From: Citrobacter europaeus
GTDB taxonomy: Bacteria > Pseudomonadota > Gammaproteobacteria > Enterobacterales > Enterobacteriaceae
Assembly (NCBI GenBank): GCA_020099315.1
Contig: CP083650.1
Span: forward strand, 124,001 to 188,000
Length of the DNA stretch: 64,000 bases
Direction of reading: 5' to 3'
The notes below the pieces were generated by a model. The model was not told where the DNA came from. It ran no database searches and was given only the letters and a program-made list of their open reading frames with translations. Positions 54,864 to 63,380 of this stretch are shown here, piece by piece. Each line of letters starts with the position of its first letter. Positions within the stretch are counted from its first letter, which is position 1. The position numbers and the translations under genes are program-made.

Positions 54864-56855
54864 ATGCGTCTGGTGTTGTGTGAAAAACCTTCTCAGGGCA
54901 GAGATATTGCGAAGTTTCTTGGCGCCACTCAAAGAGGCGAAGGATTCCTGAGTGGTCCGGGAGTTACAGTCACCTGGGCTCGCGGCCATCTGCTGGAGAC
55001 AGCTGAACCGGAAGTATATGGCGAACAGTATGGTAAGCCATGGCGCACCGATGTGCTTCCTTTATTACCACAGCAGTGGAAACTGGTAGTCAAAGCGGAT
55101 GCAAAAGCCCAATTCGCGGTAATTAACCGTCTGCTTAAACAGGTAGATGAGGTGGTAATTGCCACGGATGCTGACCGGGAAGGTGAAGTAATCGCCCCTG
55201 AGTTGCTGGATTACTGCAAGTTTCAGGGGCGTGTATTCCGGTTGTGGATGTCAGCTCTGGATGATGCCAGTATCCGGTCAGCGTTAGCTGATTTGTGGCC
55301 GTCTTCCCGAACTGAATCGCTTTATTATGCTGGCGTGGGCAGGAGCAGGGCTGACTGGCTGATCGGTATGAATCTGACTCGCCTGTTTACACTTCTGGGG
55401 CGTGAGGCGGGTATCGGTAACGTTCTTTCAGTTGGCCGGGTACAAACGCCAACGCTGGCGATAGTGGTAAATCGTGATCGTGAAATTGATAACTTCGTGT
55501 CGAAACCGTACTTCGAAGTTATTGCCATGCTGGCCGTGAATGGCGTGTTGTTTCCATCCAAATGGGTACCGGCTGCACAGTATTGCGATGAAGAGAAACG
55601 CTGTATCCAGCCAGGCGTGGTGGCGCAGGTGGTACAGCTTTGCCGGCAGACACCGACGGGGGCCGTGATTGATTGCCAGACAGAGAGAAAGAAACAGTCC
55701 GCGCCGCTGGCATTCAGCCTGAGTTCACTGCAACAGGCCTGCTCACGTCATTGGGGGATGCCGGCCCAGACGGTACTAGATATCGCCCAGAAGTTGTATG
55801 AAACCCACAAGCTCACCAGTTATCCCCGTACCGACTGCGGTTATCTGCCAGTCTCGATGCGGGAAGAAATTCCGCAGGTTCTGTCTGCGGTCGTGGGTAC
55901 TGACCCTGCATTACAGCCTGTGGTCGCGCAGCTGGACACGCAGTTTGTGTCCCGCATCTGGAATGATAAAAAAATCACCGCTCACCACGGCATCATTCCG
56001 ACAAAACACACCGGTGATTTGAGTAAACTCAGTGATGATGAACGTAATGTTTATCAACTGGTCAGGCTGCACTATCTGGCCCAGTTCATGCCGCTGATGG
56101 AGGTTGACGCGACTGAAGCCACCTTTAATATTGGCGGTCAGCTCTTTCGTACCCGTGGCAATGTGGTGGTGAAAGCCGGCTGGAAGTCTCTGTTTGGAAA
56201 AATGGCCGATGATGACGAGAAGGGGGATGAGGCTGTTCTGCCTGCCATGCAGGCCGGTCAGGTCTGTCAGGTACAGGGCGCGGAGCAGAAGGCGCTGCAG
56301 ACCAAACCGCCAGCCCCTTACAACGACGGTACGCTTATTGCCGCGATGACCAATGCGGCGGCGTTCGTCACCGATGACGCGCTGAAAAAAGTGCTCAAAG
56401 AGAATGCGGGGATAGGAACTGAGGCAACCCGGGCCGGGATAATCGACACGCTGGTGAAGCGTGGATTTTTGGTGCGGGAGAAGAAGGTGCTGCGGTCAAC
56501 GCCTCTTGGACGTAGTCTGGTGGATGTGTTGCCAGGAACGTTGACGAATCCGGGCCTTACGGCACTGTGGGAACAGATGCTGGATGAGGTAGCTGCAGGC
56601 AGGGTGAGCCTGGATCACTTTATGGCAAAGCAAAGTCAGTGGGTCAGTCAGCTGGTCGCTCAGGGGAGAGCACAGCCACTGAGTATGCAGGCGCCACCTT
56701 CACCCCCCTGTCCTGTATGTGGCGGCAAGACGTTGCAGCGCAATGGAAAGAGTGGTTTGTTCTGGGGCTGCCTGAAATATCCGGAGTGCAAAGGTATCGT
56801 GAACAATGGTAACAAGGGGCCCAGAGGACGCAGACGAAAACCTTCGCCAGCCTAG
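54864..56855 (+). CDS. topB: DNA topoisomerase III (ICE-encoded TopB)
   Basis: A 663-residue type IA topoisomerase. The Toprim domain carries CEKPSQGRDIA (6-16) and TDADREGE (101-108). The active-site tyrosine is Tyr320 in TSYPRTDCGYLP. The C-terminal zinc finger CPVCGGKT..GCLKYPECKG is followed by a basic tail (RGRRRKP). It probably helps resolve ICE replication or transfer intermediates. ATG 54864 follows AAAGGAG; the frame is open 18 codons upstream. The 110 bases before it hold no gene. Confidence 0.95.
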   Translation: MRLVLCEKPSQGRDIAKFLGATQRGEGFLSGPGVTVTWARGHLLETAEPEVYGEQYGKPWRTDVLPLLPQQWKLVVKADAKAQFAVINRLLKQVDEVVIATDADREGEVIAPELLDYCKFQGRVFRLWMSALDDASIRSALADLWPSSRTESLYYAGVGRSRADWLIGMNLTRLFTLLGREAGIGNVLSVGRVQTPTLAIVVNRDREIDNFVSKPYFEVIAMLAVNGVLFPSKWVPAAQYCDEEKRCIQPGVVAQVVQLCRQTPTGAVIDCQTERKKQSAPLAFSLSSLQQACSRHWGMPAQTVLDIAQKLYETHKLTSYPRTDCGYLPVSMREEIPQVLSAVVGTDPALQPVVAQLDTQFVSRIWNDKKITAHHGIIPTKHTGDLSKLSDDERNVYQLVRLHYLAQFMPLMEVDATEATFNIGGQLFRTRGNVVVKAGWKSLFGKMADDDEKGDEAVLPAMQAGQVCQVQGAEQKALQTKPPAPYNDGTLIAAMTNAAAFVTDDALKKVLKENAGIGTEATRAGIIDTLVKRGFLVREKKVLRSTPLGRSLVDVLPGTLTNPGLTALWEQMLDEVAAGRVSLDHFMAKQSQWVSQLVAQGRAQPLSMQAPPSPPCPVCGGKTLQRNGKSGLFWGCLKYPECKGIVNNGNKGPRGRRRKPSPA

Positions 56856-56924
56856 AAGACTAACGGGTTGTTTTCTTTCGCTGAATTCTGGTAGCCTTAT
56901 ATCGCTTTGATAAGAGCAGCACCC

Positions 56925-57101
56925 ATGGCTGTGGAACGGTTCGAAAGCTTTGCATGCCTTTCGCAACTCCAGTCAGGAGAACGATCTTTACTCGAAGGAT
57001 CCGTCCTCAAAGCGCAATCACTCCGTGAAAAACGCGCTGAGCCATTGACCGGCTTCGGAGATTTGATTTTACCTCATGTTCTGGTGCAACAGTTTGGTTG
57101 A
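56925..57101 (+). CDS. Possible 58-residue protein before a terminator
   Basis: ATG 56925 opens 58 codons (MAVERFESFACLSQLQSGER start) ending TGA right before a strong terminator. The ribosome site is weak (AAGAG). I do not recognise it. Several SPI-7-type elements have small unknown genes after topB, so it may be real, but a non-coding leader is equally possible. Confidence 0.4.
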   Translation: MAVERFESFACLSQLQSGERSLLEGSVLKAQSLREKRAEPLTGFGDLILPHVLVQQFG

Positions 57102-57102
57102 G

Positions 57103-57137
57103 AAATGGCCTTCGCGTTAGCGAGGGCCATTTTTTTA
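57103..57137 (+). terminator. Terminator after topB
   Basis: Stem ATGGCC (57105-57110) with GGCCAT (57125-57130), extended by TCGC/GCGA inside, then seven T. It ends the parA-topB transcript unit. Confidence 0.9.
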
Positions 57138-57192
57138 TGGCGAGACAAAAAATATTTAACGGGTTGACAGGGTTAACTAATGTTCTAAAAAT

Positions 57193-57360
57193 GGTCGCGA
57201 ATCTTATGTCGCTTAGCGACCACCAATGTTCCAGTGATCTGAGAGGAGCGCCTTCGGGTGATCACAACACCAATGTTCCGGCAATCTGAGAGGGACGCCT
57301 TCGGGTGATTGCACACCAATGTCACCGTAGCCTGAGAGGTGACGCCTTCGGGTGGTACAG
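57193..57360 (+). ncRNA. STAXI-like hairpin repeats between topB and ssb
   Basis: Three tandem units of 46-47 bases start at 57221, 57268 and 57314 with CACCAATG. Each has variable but paired arms (GTGATC/GATCAC, CAATC/GATTG, then a weaker third pair) around a constant centre CTGAGAGG..CGCCTTCGGGT, with a CC-TTCG-GG tetraloop. A fourth degenerate unit (GGTCGC/GCGACC) is at 57193-57221. This agrees with the STAXI RNA motif, described near ssb, topoisomerase, antirestriction and integrase genes of mobile elements. The rest of 57138-57522 holds an AT-rich promoter-like stretch near 57390-57430. Confidence 0.75.
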
Positions 57361-57522
57361 CCCTTTAATCTTTGGAAACGGCTGTCGCAGCATTTTGCGA
57401 TGAAGATATTTTAAACTTATTGATCATCAGCGTTTAGCCAGCGTTGATATCCCTGCGGGAATTCATCATCCCGCCAGGGTAGATGTTTTCTCCGCAACGA
57501 TTTCATTCCATGGAGAAACATC

Positions 57523-57972
57523 ATGTCTAAAGAAACTAACTACTTTAATCTGAATATCAACGGTCTGGGCTATATCACGAATGTACGTCAGGTTGTCAAC
57601 GGTAACAGTAAGTTTACCTGTTGTACGCTGAATGCCCTTAGTGGTCCGACAGATAATGCAGACTACACCCGCTTTGATGTCACAGTCGCAGGCAAAGACG
57701 CAACGAGTTTAATTAACCGCTGCCAGAAGTCCTGTGATGAGGACAAAAAAGTAATGATCGGTTTTGTTCTCAGTGGGATCAAATCCGATATTTTTACCCT
57801 TGCAAAAGGTGATCATGCCGGTGAAAACCGTGTCAGCCTGAAGACTCGCCTCATCCGGGTTGACTGGATAAAAATTGACGGTGCAATTGCCTATAAGGCA
57901 GAAAAACCGGAATCCACTCCTCCGGCCCAGAGCCAGCCCGCGCAGAAGCAGTACGCGGAAGATTCGTTCTGA
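57523..57972 (+). CDS. STY4534-type ICE replication protein (DUF3577)
   Basis: A 149-residue protein of DUF3577, an SPI-7 backbone family sometimes called STY4534-type replication protein. The fold looks like an OB-type beta domain (YFNLNINGLGYITNVRQV, FTCCTLNALSG, RVSLKTRLIRVDWIKIDG) with a Pro/Gln-rich tail that ends in acidic-aromatic YAEDSF, similar in style to SSB tips. It may bind single-stranded DNA. GGAGAAAC precedes the ATG. Confidence 0.82.
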   Translation: MSKETNYFNLNINGLGYITNVRQVVNGNSKFTCCTLNALSGPTDNADYTRFDVTVAGKDATSLINRCQKSCDEDKKVMIGFVLSGIKSDIFTLAKGDHAGENRVSLKTRLIRVDWIKIDGAIAYKAEKPESTPPAQSQPAQKQYAEDSF

Positions 57973-57984
57973 GTTCTCCTTAAC

Positions 57985-58019
57985 CCTTCCTGATGGAAAC
58001 ACACTTTCCGTCAGGAAGG
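57985..58019 (+). terminator. Long hairpin after the DUF3577 gene
   Basis: CCTTCCTGATGGAAA pairs with TTTCCGTCAGGAAGG (one T-G wobble), loop CACAC. No T-run follows, so it may protect or pause rather than terminate. Confidence 0.5.
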
Positions 58020-58052
58020 TGTGTTCCTGACTTAATGTAAAAGGAACAATCA

Positions 58053-58271
58053 ATGTTAACTTCACCATCATCTTCTACTGGTTTACTGGCAGCAAAATTT
58101 GCCGGGTTATCCTTACCTTTACAGGTCCTTCGCAGTGGTGCCGGATATTACATCGGCACGCAAAATGAAGAAGGGCCGGTATCCCGTGAATCTGTTGAGT
58201 ACTTTTCCACTCAGTCTCAGGCAGAACATGCGCTCAAACAGGGCACATGGTCACAGCGTGAACAGGCTTAA
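58053..58271 (+). CDS. Hypothetical 72-residue ICE protein
   Basis: AAAGGAAC lies 9 bases before ATG 58053. The protein (MLTSPSSSTGLLAAKFAGLS start) reads like a small soluble alpha-beta protein with FSTQSQAEHALKQG near the end. It lies 12 bases before ssb and is probably co-transcribed with it. I know no function; a similar small gene stands before ssb in related islands. Confidence 0.7.
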   Translation: MLTSPSSSTGLLAAKFAGLSLPLQVLRSGAGYYIGTQNEEGPVSRESVEYFSTQSQAEHALKQGTWSQREQA

Positions 58272-58283
58272 GGAGAGATACTT

Positions 58284-58820
58284 ATGGCTTCTAAAGGTGT
58301 AAACAAAGTTATTCTGGTGGGAAATCTGGGACAGGATCCTGAGGTGCGTTATATGCCAAATGGCGGTGCCGTGGTAAACCTCAGTCTGGCAACCTCAGAT
58401 ACCTGGACAGATAAACAGACCGGTGACAAAAAAGAGCGCACTGAATGGCACAGGGTGGTTCTTTACGGCAAGCTGGCCGAAATTGCCAGTGAGTATCTGC
58501 GTAAGGGCTCCCAGGTATACATCGAAGGTGCATTACGCACCCGCAAATGGACGGATCAGTCTGGCGTTGAAAAGTACACCACAGAAGTGGTCGTCAGCCA
58601 GTCAGGTACGATGCAGATGTTGGGCGGACGAAATAGTGCGGGAAGTGGGCAGCAACAGGGCGGCAGGGGTCAGCCTCAGCAACCAGCAGCGCCTTCTCAC
58701 AGCGGGACGCCACCTCAACAGCATCCTGCAAATGAGCCGCCAATGGACTTCGACGATGATATCCCGTTCGCGCCGTTCGGGCACAGTGTGGCCAGACATG
58801 CGCTTTATGTGCTGTCCTGA
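58284..58820 (+). CDS. ssb: Single-stranded DNA-binding protein with extended tail
   Basis: A 178-residue SSB. The OB fold (residues 5-110) starts KGVNKVILVGNLGQDPEVRYMPNGG and is close to chromosomal SSB; a Gln/Gly/Pro linker follows. The acidic tip PPMDFDDDIPF at about 152-162, which binds partner proteins, is not the end: 16 more residues (APFGHSVARHALYVLS) follow to TGA 58818-58820. AAGGAGA precedes the ATG. Confidence 0.93.
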   Translation: MASKGVNKVILVGNLGQDPEVRYMPNGGAVVNLSLATSDTWTDKQTGDKKERTEWHRVVLYGKLAEIASEYLRKGSQVYIEGALRTRKWTDQSGVEKYTTEVVVSQSGTMQMLGGRNSAGSGQQQGGRGQPQQPAAPSHSGTPPQQHPANEPPMDFDDDIPFAPFGHSVARHALYVLS

Positions 58821-58833
58821 AGATTGTCGCTGA

Positions 58834-58865
58834 ATAATGCCTTCCTGTGGAAGGCATTATGTTTT
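58834..58865 (+). terminator. Hairpin after ssb
   Basis: Perfect 12-bp stem ATAATGCCTTCC/GGAAGGCATTAT with a 3-base loop, followed by GTTTTG. A likely terminator of the DUF3577-ssb unit, although the T-run is short. Its right arm and beyond form the leader of the next gene. Confidence 0.65.
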
Positions 58866-58885
58866 GAACATATGAAGGATACGGA

Positions 58886-59836
58886 ATGGATAACGAAAAG
58901 GGCCATAACCGGCCCGGGCACGATGGCCTGTTTAAGCTTTTTCTGCGTGAGCCGGACACTGCGAGGGATTTCCTGGCAGTTCATCTTCCCGCAGATATCC
59001 GCGCGCAGGTTCGTCTCGATACGCTGAAGCTTGAAGCGGGTAGTTTTGTGGATCAGAAGCTTCGCGAACTGCACTCGGATGTACTGTATTCGGTGGAAAC
59101 CGCAGAAGGTCACGCCGGGTACATATACTGTCTTGTGGAACACCAGTCGACCGCAGACCGGATGATGGCCTGGCGGATGATGCGTTACTCGATGGCAGTG
59201 ATGGATGCCCACCTGAAAAAGGGTAACGGAACACTGCCGGTGGTGGTGCCGTTGCTGTTTTATCAGGGAACGGTGCGGCCTTACCCATACAGTACAGACT
59301 GGATGGACTGTTTCGATGTACCGGCGCTGGCGCGGGAGGTTTACTCCCGACCGTGGCCCCTGGTGGATGTCAGCGTCATGGAGGACTGCGACCTGCAGTC
59401 TCACCGTCGCATGGCATTACTGGAGCTGGTTCAGCGGGATATCCGGCATCGCGACGCTGCATCGCTGCTGCGTGATGTTGTACAGCTGATTCGACTAGCC
59501 GGAAATACCCGGGAGCAGGTGGAAGCCGTCCTGTGTTATATTATCTACAATGGCATGACAAGCGAGAGTATCACGCCGTTTTTATACGAACTGGCCGGTG
59601 AGATCCCGGAGTATAAGGAGTTGATCATGGGCACAATTGCACAGCAACTGAAAGAAGAAGGTATCCAGCAGGGTATCCAGCAGGGTATTCAGCAGGAGCG
59701 TCAGGCCAGCCTTGAGCGTGAGCAGAAGACGTTACTGGAAACTGCGTATGCCTTGCTTGACAATGGTGTCAGCCTGGAAGTGGTGATTAAATCCACAGGT
59801 CTGAGCCGCGAGACGCTGGAACAACCGCGTCATTAA
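58886..59836 (+). CDS. Rpn-family recombination-promoting nuclease
   Basis: A 316-residue protein of the RpnA/YhgA-like family (PD-(D/E)XK nucleases, formerly called putative transposase). The core has FVDQKLRELHSDVLYSV and YCLVEHQST with the acidic residues of the fold, then PVVVPLLFYQGTVRPYPY. A helical C-terminal region carries a tandem GIQQ repeat (residues about 259-270) and a small HTH-like end (VSLEVVIKSTGLSRETL). Rpn proteins raise RecA-independent recombination; some act in phage defence. It is an accessory gene between ssb and pilL with its own terminator. Confidence 0.88.
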   Translation: MDNEKGHNRPGHDGLFKLFLREPDTARDFLAVHLPADIRAQVRLDTLKLEAGSFVDQKLRELHSDVLYSVETAEGHAGYIYCLVEHQSTADRMMAWRMMRYSMAVMDAHLKKGNGTLPVVVPLLFYQGTVRPYPYSTDWMDCFDVPALAREVYSRPWPLVDVSVMEDCDLQSHRRMALLELVQRDIRHRDAASLLRDVVQLIRLAGNTREQVEAVLCYIIYNGMTSESITPFLYELAGEIPEYKELIMGTIAQQLKEEGIQQGIQQGIQQERQASLEREQKTLLETAYALLDNGVSLEVVIKSTGLSRETLEQPRH

Positions 59837-59886
59837 CATCAAGGGTTATCGACCTTCTCTACATTGAGTAAATTCATGTATGCAGA

Positions 59887-59916
59887 ACGCCAGCAATGAT
59901 GCTGGCGTTTTTTTTC
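59887..59916 (+). terminator. Terminator after the Rpn gene
   Basis: Stem ACGCCAGC/GCTGGCGT with loop AATGAT, followed by about eight T. It isolates the nuclease gene from the pilus operon. Confidence 0.93.
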
Positions 59917-60000
59917 ATTTTTGCATAAAGAGTTGTTTATTGAGCGCTAAGCCAAATCTCCGCACGATTGCCGTAATTACGGTCATCCACGGGATTTTTC

Positions 60001-61245
60001 ATGAACACACAAGCGCTTTTCTGCCTGAGCCTGCCGCTGGTGATTGCCGGGTGTGCACAGCAGACCTCCACCCAAACCGCTCGCGACAGCGCATTTGCAC
60101 AGAGTCAGCAGCCTTCCGTCTTCTCTGATATTTACCAGCGATCACCGGAGGTGACTCGCAGCGGGCGTTACACGCTGGTCAGTATTAAAAGTGAGGATGC
60201 GCAGCGGGAACCGCTCAACCAGCTCATCGATATTACTATGCCAGGGCAACTGGTTAACTCAGTCGGTGACGGATTTCGCTACCTGCTGTTTCAGTCTGGT
60301 TATTCCCTGTGCGGACATTATGGTGCTGACTTTTCTGAGCTGCTGAACCGGCCATTGCCGGCCGTTCAGCGCAAAATTGGGCCGATGCGACTCAGTGAGG
60401 CACTGCAGGTGGTCGCCGGTCCTGCCTGGCGAATGTCCGTGGATGAAGTCAACCGGGAGGTCTGTTTCGTATTGCGTGATGCATATCGGGTACAGGCTAA
60501 AACTAAAGCACTGACATCTGTCACACCCGCCGTGACTGGCGCCGCAAGAACCTCCTCCCCGGAAACCACCCGCAATCCTTATACCGGCGTTCTGCCGGGG
60601 AATAAAGCTGAACCCGTGATCACCGGCCAGCACCTGGCGGCGAAGAAAGGTACTGAACTGAAACCGGTCAGTCAGTCACTTCCTGTCCCTGCCCTGAGAC
60701 CTGGTGGGACACCGGTAACGTCAGGAGTGTCCTCTGTCCCCCCCGTGAAACAAGTCTCTTCTCCGGCTCCGCGCAATCCGTTCACAGGAAAAAACCTGAC
60801 CGGGACCACCCTGGCGGCGTCTCATTCACCGGCGCCTGTGGGAGAGAAGGCTCAGGCCAAAACACCGTCTCCCTCAACCGTTAAGGCTGTAAATCCGGCG
60901 ACGGCTACGGTACTGGCCACGACAACAAAACCGTTAACCGGTACGCCTGTAGCTGCAGTGGCCAGTGGCCCTGAGTGGAAGGCGGTTGTCGGCAGCACGC
61001 TCAAAGAGTCCCTGACTGACTGGGCCGGAAGAGCTGACTGTCCGGGGGGAGGACACTGGGTGGTTATCTGGCAGACCCCTACGGATTACCGCATTGACGC
61101 ACCGCTGGTATTTAAAGGCAACTTTGAGACGGCGCTGGTTCAGGTGTTTGACCTTTATAAGAAAGCTGACAAGCCCTTATTTGCTGAAGCTTCCCGCCTG
61201 CAGTGCCTAGTCTCAGTTGCGGATAAACCGGCTGACCGGTCGTAG
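60001..61245 (+). CDS. pilL: PilL-type type IVb pilus lipoprotein
   Basis: A 414-residue lipoprotein: signal MNTQALFCLSLPLVIAGC with lipobox cysteine 18. The N-terminal domain (residues 45-165) is the PilL_N type of PFGI-1 elements (FRYLLFQSGYSLCG, RKIGPMRLSEALQVVAGPAW). A Pro/Thr/Ser-rich linker with a repeated NPYTG/NPFTG motif spans 180-320. The C-terminal domain (WKAVVGSTLKESLTDWAGRADCP..) resembles TcpQ-type domains that help secretin assembly. It heads the pil operon for the thin conjugative pilus. Confidence 0.88.
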   Translation: MNTQALFCLSLPLVIAGCAQQTSTQTARDSAFAQSQQPSVFSDIYQRSPEVTRSGRYTLVSIKSEDAQREPLNQLIDITMPGQLVNSVGDGFRYLLFQSGYSLCGHYGADFSELLNRPLPAVQRKIGPMRLSEALQVVAGPAWRMSVDEVNREVCFVLRDAYRVQAKTKALTSVTPAVTGAARTSSPETTRNPYTGVLPGNKAEPVITGQHLAAKKGTELKPVSQSLPVPALRPGGTPVTSGVSSVPPVKQVSSPAPRNPFTGKNLTGTTLAASHSPAPVGEKAQAKTPSPSTVKAVNPATATVLATTTKPLTGTPVAAVASGPEWKAVVGSTLKESLTDWAGRADCPGGGHWVVIWQTPTDYRIDAPLVFKGNFETALVQVFDLYKKADKPLFAEASRLQCLVSVADKPADRS

Positions 61246-61247
61246 CT

Positions 61248-61685
61248 ATGGGCTGGTTTATTGTCGCTCTGGGCTCCGTGTTTCTGCTTGTCGTCGGACA
61301 TGTCCAGACCACTCAGCGAAGCGAGGTTGTCAAAGCGCAGCAGTCGGGGAGTTCGTATCTGTTGGCCCGGCAAATGTTATTGCTGGCCGCGGGAATTAAT
61401 GACTGGCGCTACCGACATACCCTGACGGACGGAACGGTCGCCTTGTCAGAACTGGCCCTGCCGGTGGCTCCTGACAGCCGTATCCGACATGTCATTGTGG
61501 CTAACCGGCTGTGGGTCTGGATGCCTGAAGTCCCGGGTCTGGTGGATGCGCTGCGTGAACAGTCAGGTGGGTCGGCATTAACTGGCACGGTGACGCAGGG
61601 GCAACTGGTCTGGTTATCCGGTGTGGCTTCGGGGTTGCCTTTACCGGCAGGTATTCAGAACGGGGATGTGGTCTACCTCAATTAG
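61248..61685 (+). CDS. pilM: PilM-type type IVb pilus protein
   Basis: A 145-residue protein with one N-terminal membrane span (residues 3-18) and a periplasmic domain, matching R64/SPI-7 PilM (ANRLWVWMPEVPGLVDALREQSGG). Its exact role in pilus formation is unclear. It starts 3 bases after the pilL stop, so coupling is likely. Confidence 0.87.
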   Translation: MGWFIVALGSVFLLVVGHVQTTQRSEVVKAQQSGSSYLLARQMLLLAAGINDWRYRHTLTDGTVALSELALPVAPDSRIRHVIVANRLWVWMPEVPGLVDALREQSGGSALTGTVTQGQLVWLSGVASGLPLPAGIQNGDVVYLN

Positions 61686-61696
61686 GAAAATCTTTA

Positions 61697-63379
61697 ATGA
61701 TAAGAAAATATTACAAAGTCAGGCTCCGTGTTGCAGCTACAGCCATCGCCGCCGCACTTTCGCTGCCGGCCTGTACTTTTCAGGAAATGGACAGGATGTC
61801 GCGCAGTGCGCAGGCCAGCGGTGATATTGCCCGCGGTCATGTCAGTGAGCAGATGCGATCCTCACAGGGAGCGCTGGTCTGGACGGATAAACCCTGGGTC
61901 AATCTCAAACCCGTCCCGACAGTGTCACGGGGTATCACTCAGGAAAACTTCCCTGACTGTCAGATAACACTGGCACGAGACGGACTGACTCTGCCGGAAG
62001 TTGGAGAGCGAATCACTGCGCTTTGCGGTGTCAGGGTAATTTTTTCACCCGATGCGCTGGTAGCAGGTCAGTCGTCCGGTACCACGCGGGCACTGAATGG
62101 TCCATTACCGGTACCGGATAACAATGGAAGAATTCCGTTGGATCAACTGGGCGGCGCTGTTGATTCGGCACGCGCGACCGCCACTCCAGTGGTACTGAGT
62201 GGCCTGCGCTGGCAGGGCAAACTGTCCGGTCTGCTGGACATGATTTCGGCCAGGACAGGCCTCACCCCGCGTATGGATAACGGGGCAATTCTGTTTTCAC
62301 TCCTGGAGACGCGTACTTTCCAGTTCACATTTCTGAATACCAATATTACCAGTAATGCCAGTGTTACCTCGGGTTCAACAAGCAGTATGGGAACCAGTGG
62401 TGGCAGTACAAACAGTTCGGTGTCAGGGGATTCAAGCTCTTCGCAGCAGACGACGGTCGACCAGAGCCGTAATGTCTATGACGATATGAAAAAGACGCTG
62501 GAAACCATGGTGACTCCGCAAAAGGGACGTTTCTGGCTGTCGGCCAGTACCGGCACTCTGACGGTAACGGATACCCCTTCTGTACTCAACAGTATCGCGG
62601 CGTATGTTGAGCAGCAGAACCGTCAGATGAACCGCCAGGTCAGGCTCAACGTTCAGGTACTGAGTGTCAGTACTTCACGTAAGGAGCAACTGGGACTGGA
62701 CTGGAATATCGTTTACAAGTCCCTGCGCTCAGCCGGTGCTTCACTCAATAATGTCAGCGGTGATATCACCAACGCCACGTCGGCGTCGGTATCTATTCTG
62801 GATTCAGCAACCGGAAGTGCGGCTAAATTTGCCGGCTCCAGTCTGCTGATTAAAGCTCTGTCAGAGCAGGGCGATGTCAGTGTGGTCACCTCGCAGGGTA
62901 GCGTGACCACGAACCTTACACCTGTACCTATTCAGATGGCCGACCAGACGGTCTACGTGGCACAGAGTTCAACTACTACCACAACCGATGTGGGTGCAAC
63001 CACATCCCTGACGCCGGGTATGATGACTACCGGCTTCAACATGACGTTACTGCCACTGATTCAGGATGGTGGTGACGTGCAACTGCAGGTGGCATTCAAC
63101 CTGTCTGATCCACCGACTATTCGTAACTTTACGTCCAAAGACGGCAACTCGTACATCGAGATGCCGTACACGAAACTCCGCTCGCTCAGCCAGAAAACTA
63201 ACCTTCGCGCAGGGCAGGCACTGGTGCTGACAGGTTTTGATCAGAGTAATACCCGGATGACCAAAAACGGCACCTTTACCCCGGGTAATTTCCTGCTGGG
63301 TGGAGGTCGGGACGGCGATGATTCTCGCAGTACGCTGGTCATTATTATCACCCCGGAGCTGATGGGGAACGGTGGCTGA
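61697..63379 (+). CDS. pilN: PilN, type IVb pilus secretin lipoprotein
   Basis: A 560-residue outer-membrane secretin. Signal peptide ends at the lipobox LPAC (Cys26). N domains include TLPEVGERITALCGVRVIFSPDAL; a Ser/Gly/Thr low-complexity insert lies at about 216-252; the secretin core follows (TPSVLNSIAAYVEQQNRQMNRQVRLNVQVLSV..NMTLLPLIQDGGDVQLQVAFNLSD) and ends DSRSTLVIIITPEL. It forms the pore for the thin pilus. 11 bases separate it from pilM. Confidence 0.93.
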   Translation: MIRKYYKVRLRVAATAIAAALSLPACTFQEMDRMSRSAQASGDIARGHVSEQMRSSQGALVWTDKPWVNLKPVPTVSRGITQENFPDCQITLARDGLTLPEVGERITALCGVRVIFSPDALVAGQSSGTTRALNGPLPVPDNNGRIPLDQLGGAVDSARATATPVVLSGLRWQGKLSGLLDMISARTGLTPRMDNGAILFSLLETRTFQFTFLNTNITSNASVTSGSTSSMGTSGGSTNSSVSGDSSSSQQTTVDQSRNVYDDMKKTLETMVTPQKGRFWLSASTGTLTVTDTPSVLNSIAAYVEQQNRQMNRQVRLNVQVLSVSTSRKEQLGLDWNIVYKSLRSAGASLNNVSGDITNATSASVSILDSATGSAAKFAGSSLLIKALSEQGDVSVVTSQGSVTTNLTPVPIQMADQTVYVAQSSTTTTTDVGATTSLTPGMMTTGFNMTLLPLIQDGGDVQLQVAFNLSDPPTIRNFTSKDGNSYIEMPYTKLRSLSQKTNLRAGQALVLTGFDQSNTRMTKNGTFTPGNFLLGGGRDGDDSRSTLVIIITPELMGNGG

Positions 63380-63380
63380 T

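Noticed and set aside
57098..57289. 63-codon open frame after topB
   Set aside because: It runs through the terminator and the STAXI-like repeats, so it is not likely to be coding.
58886..59836. Insertion-sequence transposase
   Set aside because: The protein is of the Rpn/YhgA family; no terminal inverted repeats or target duplication are visible around it.
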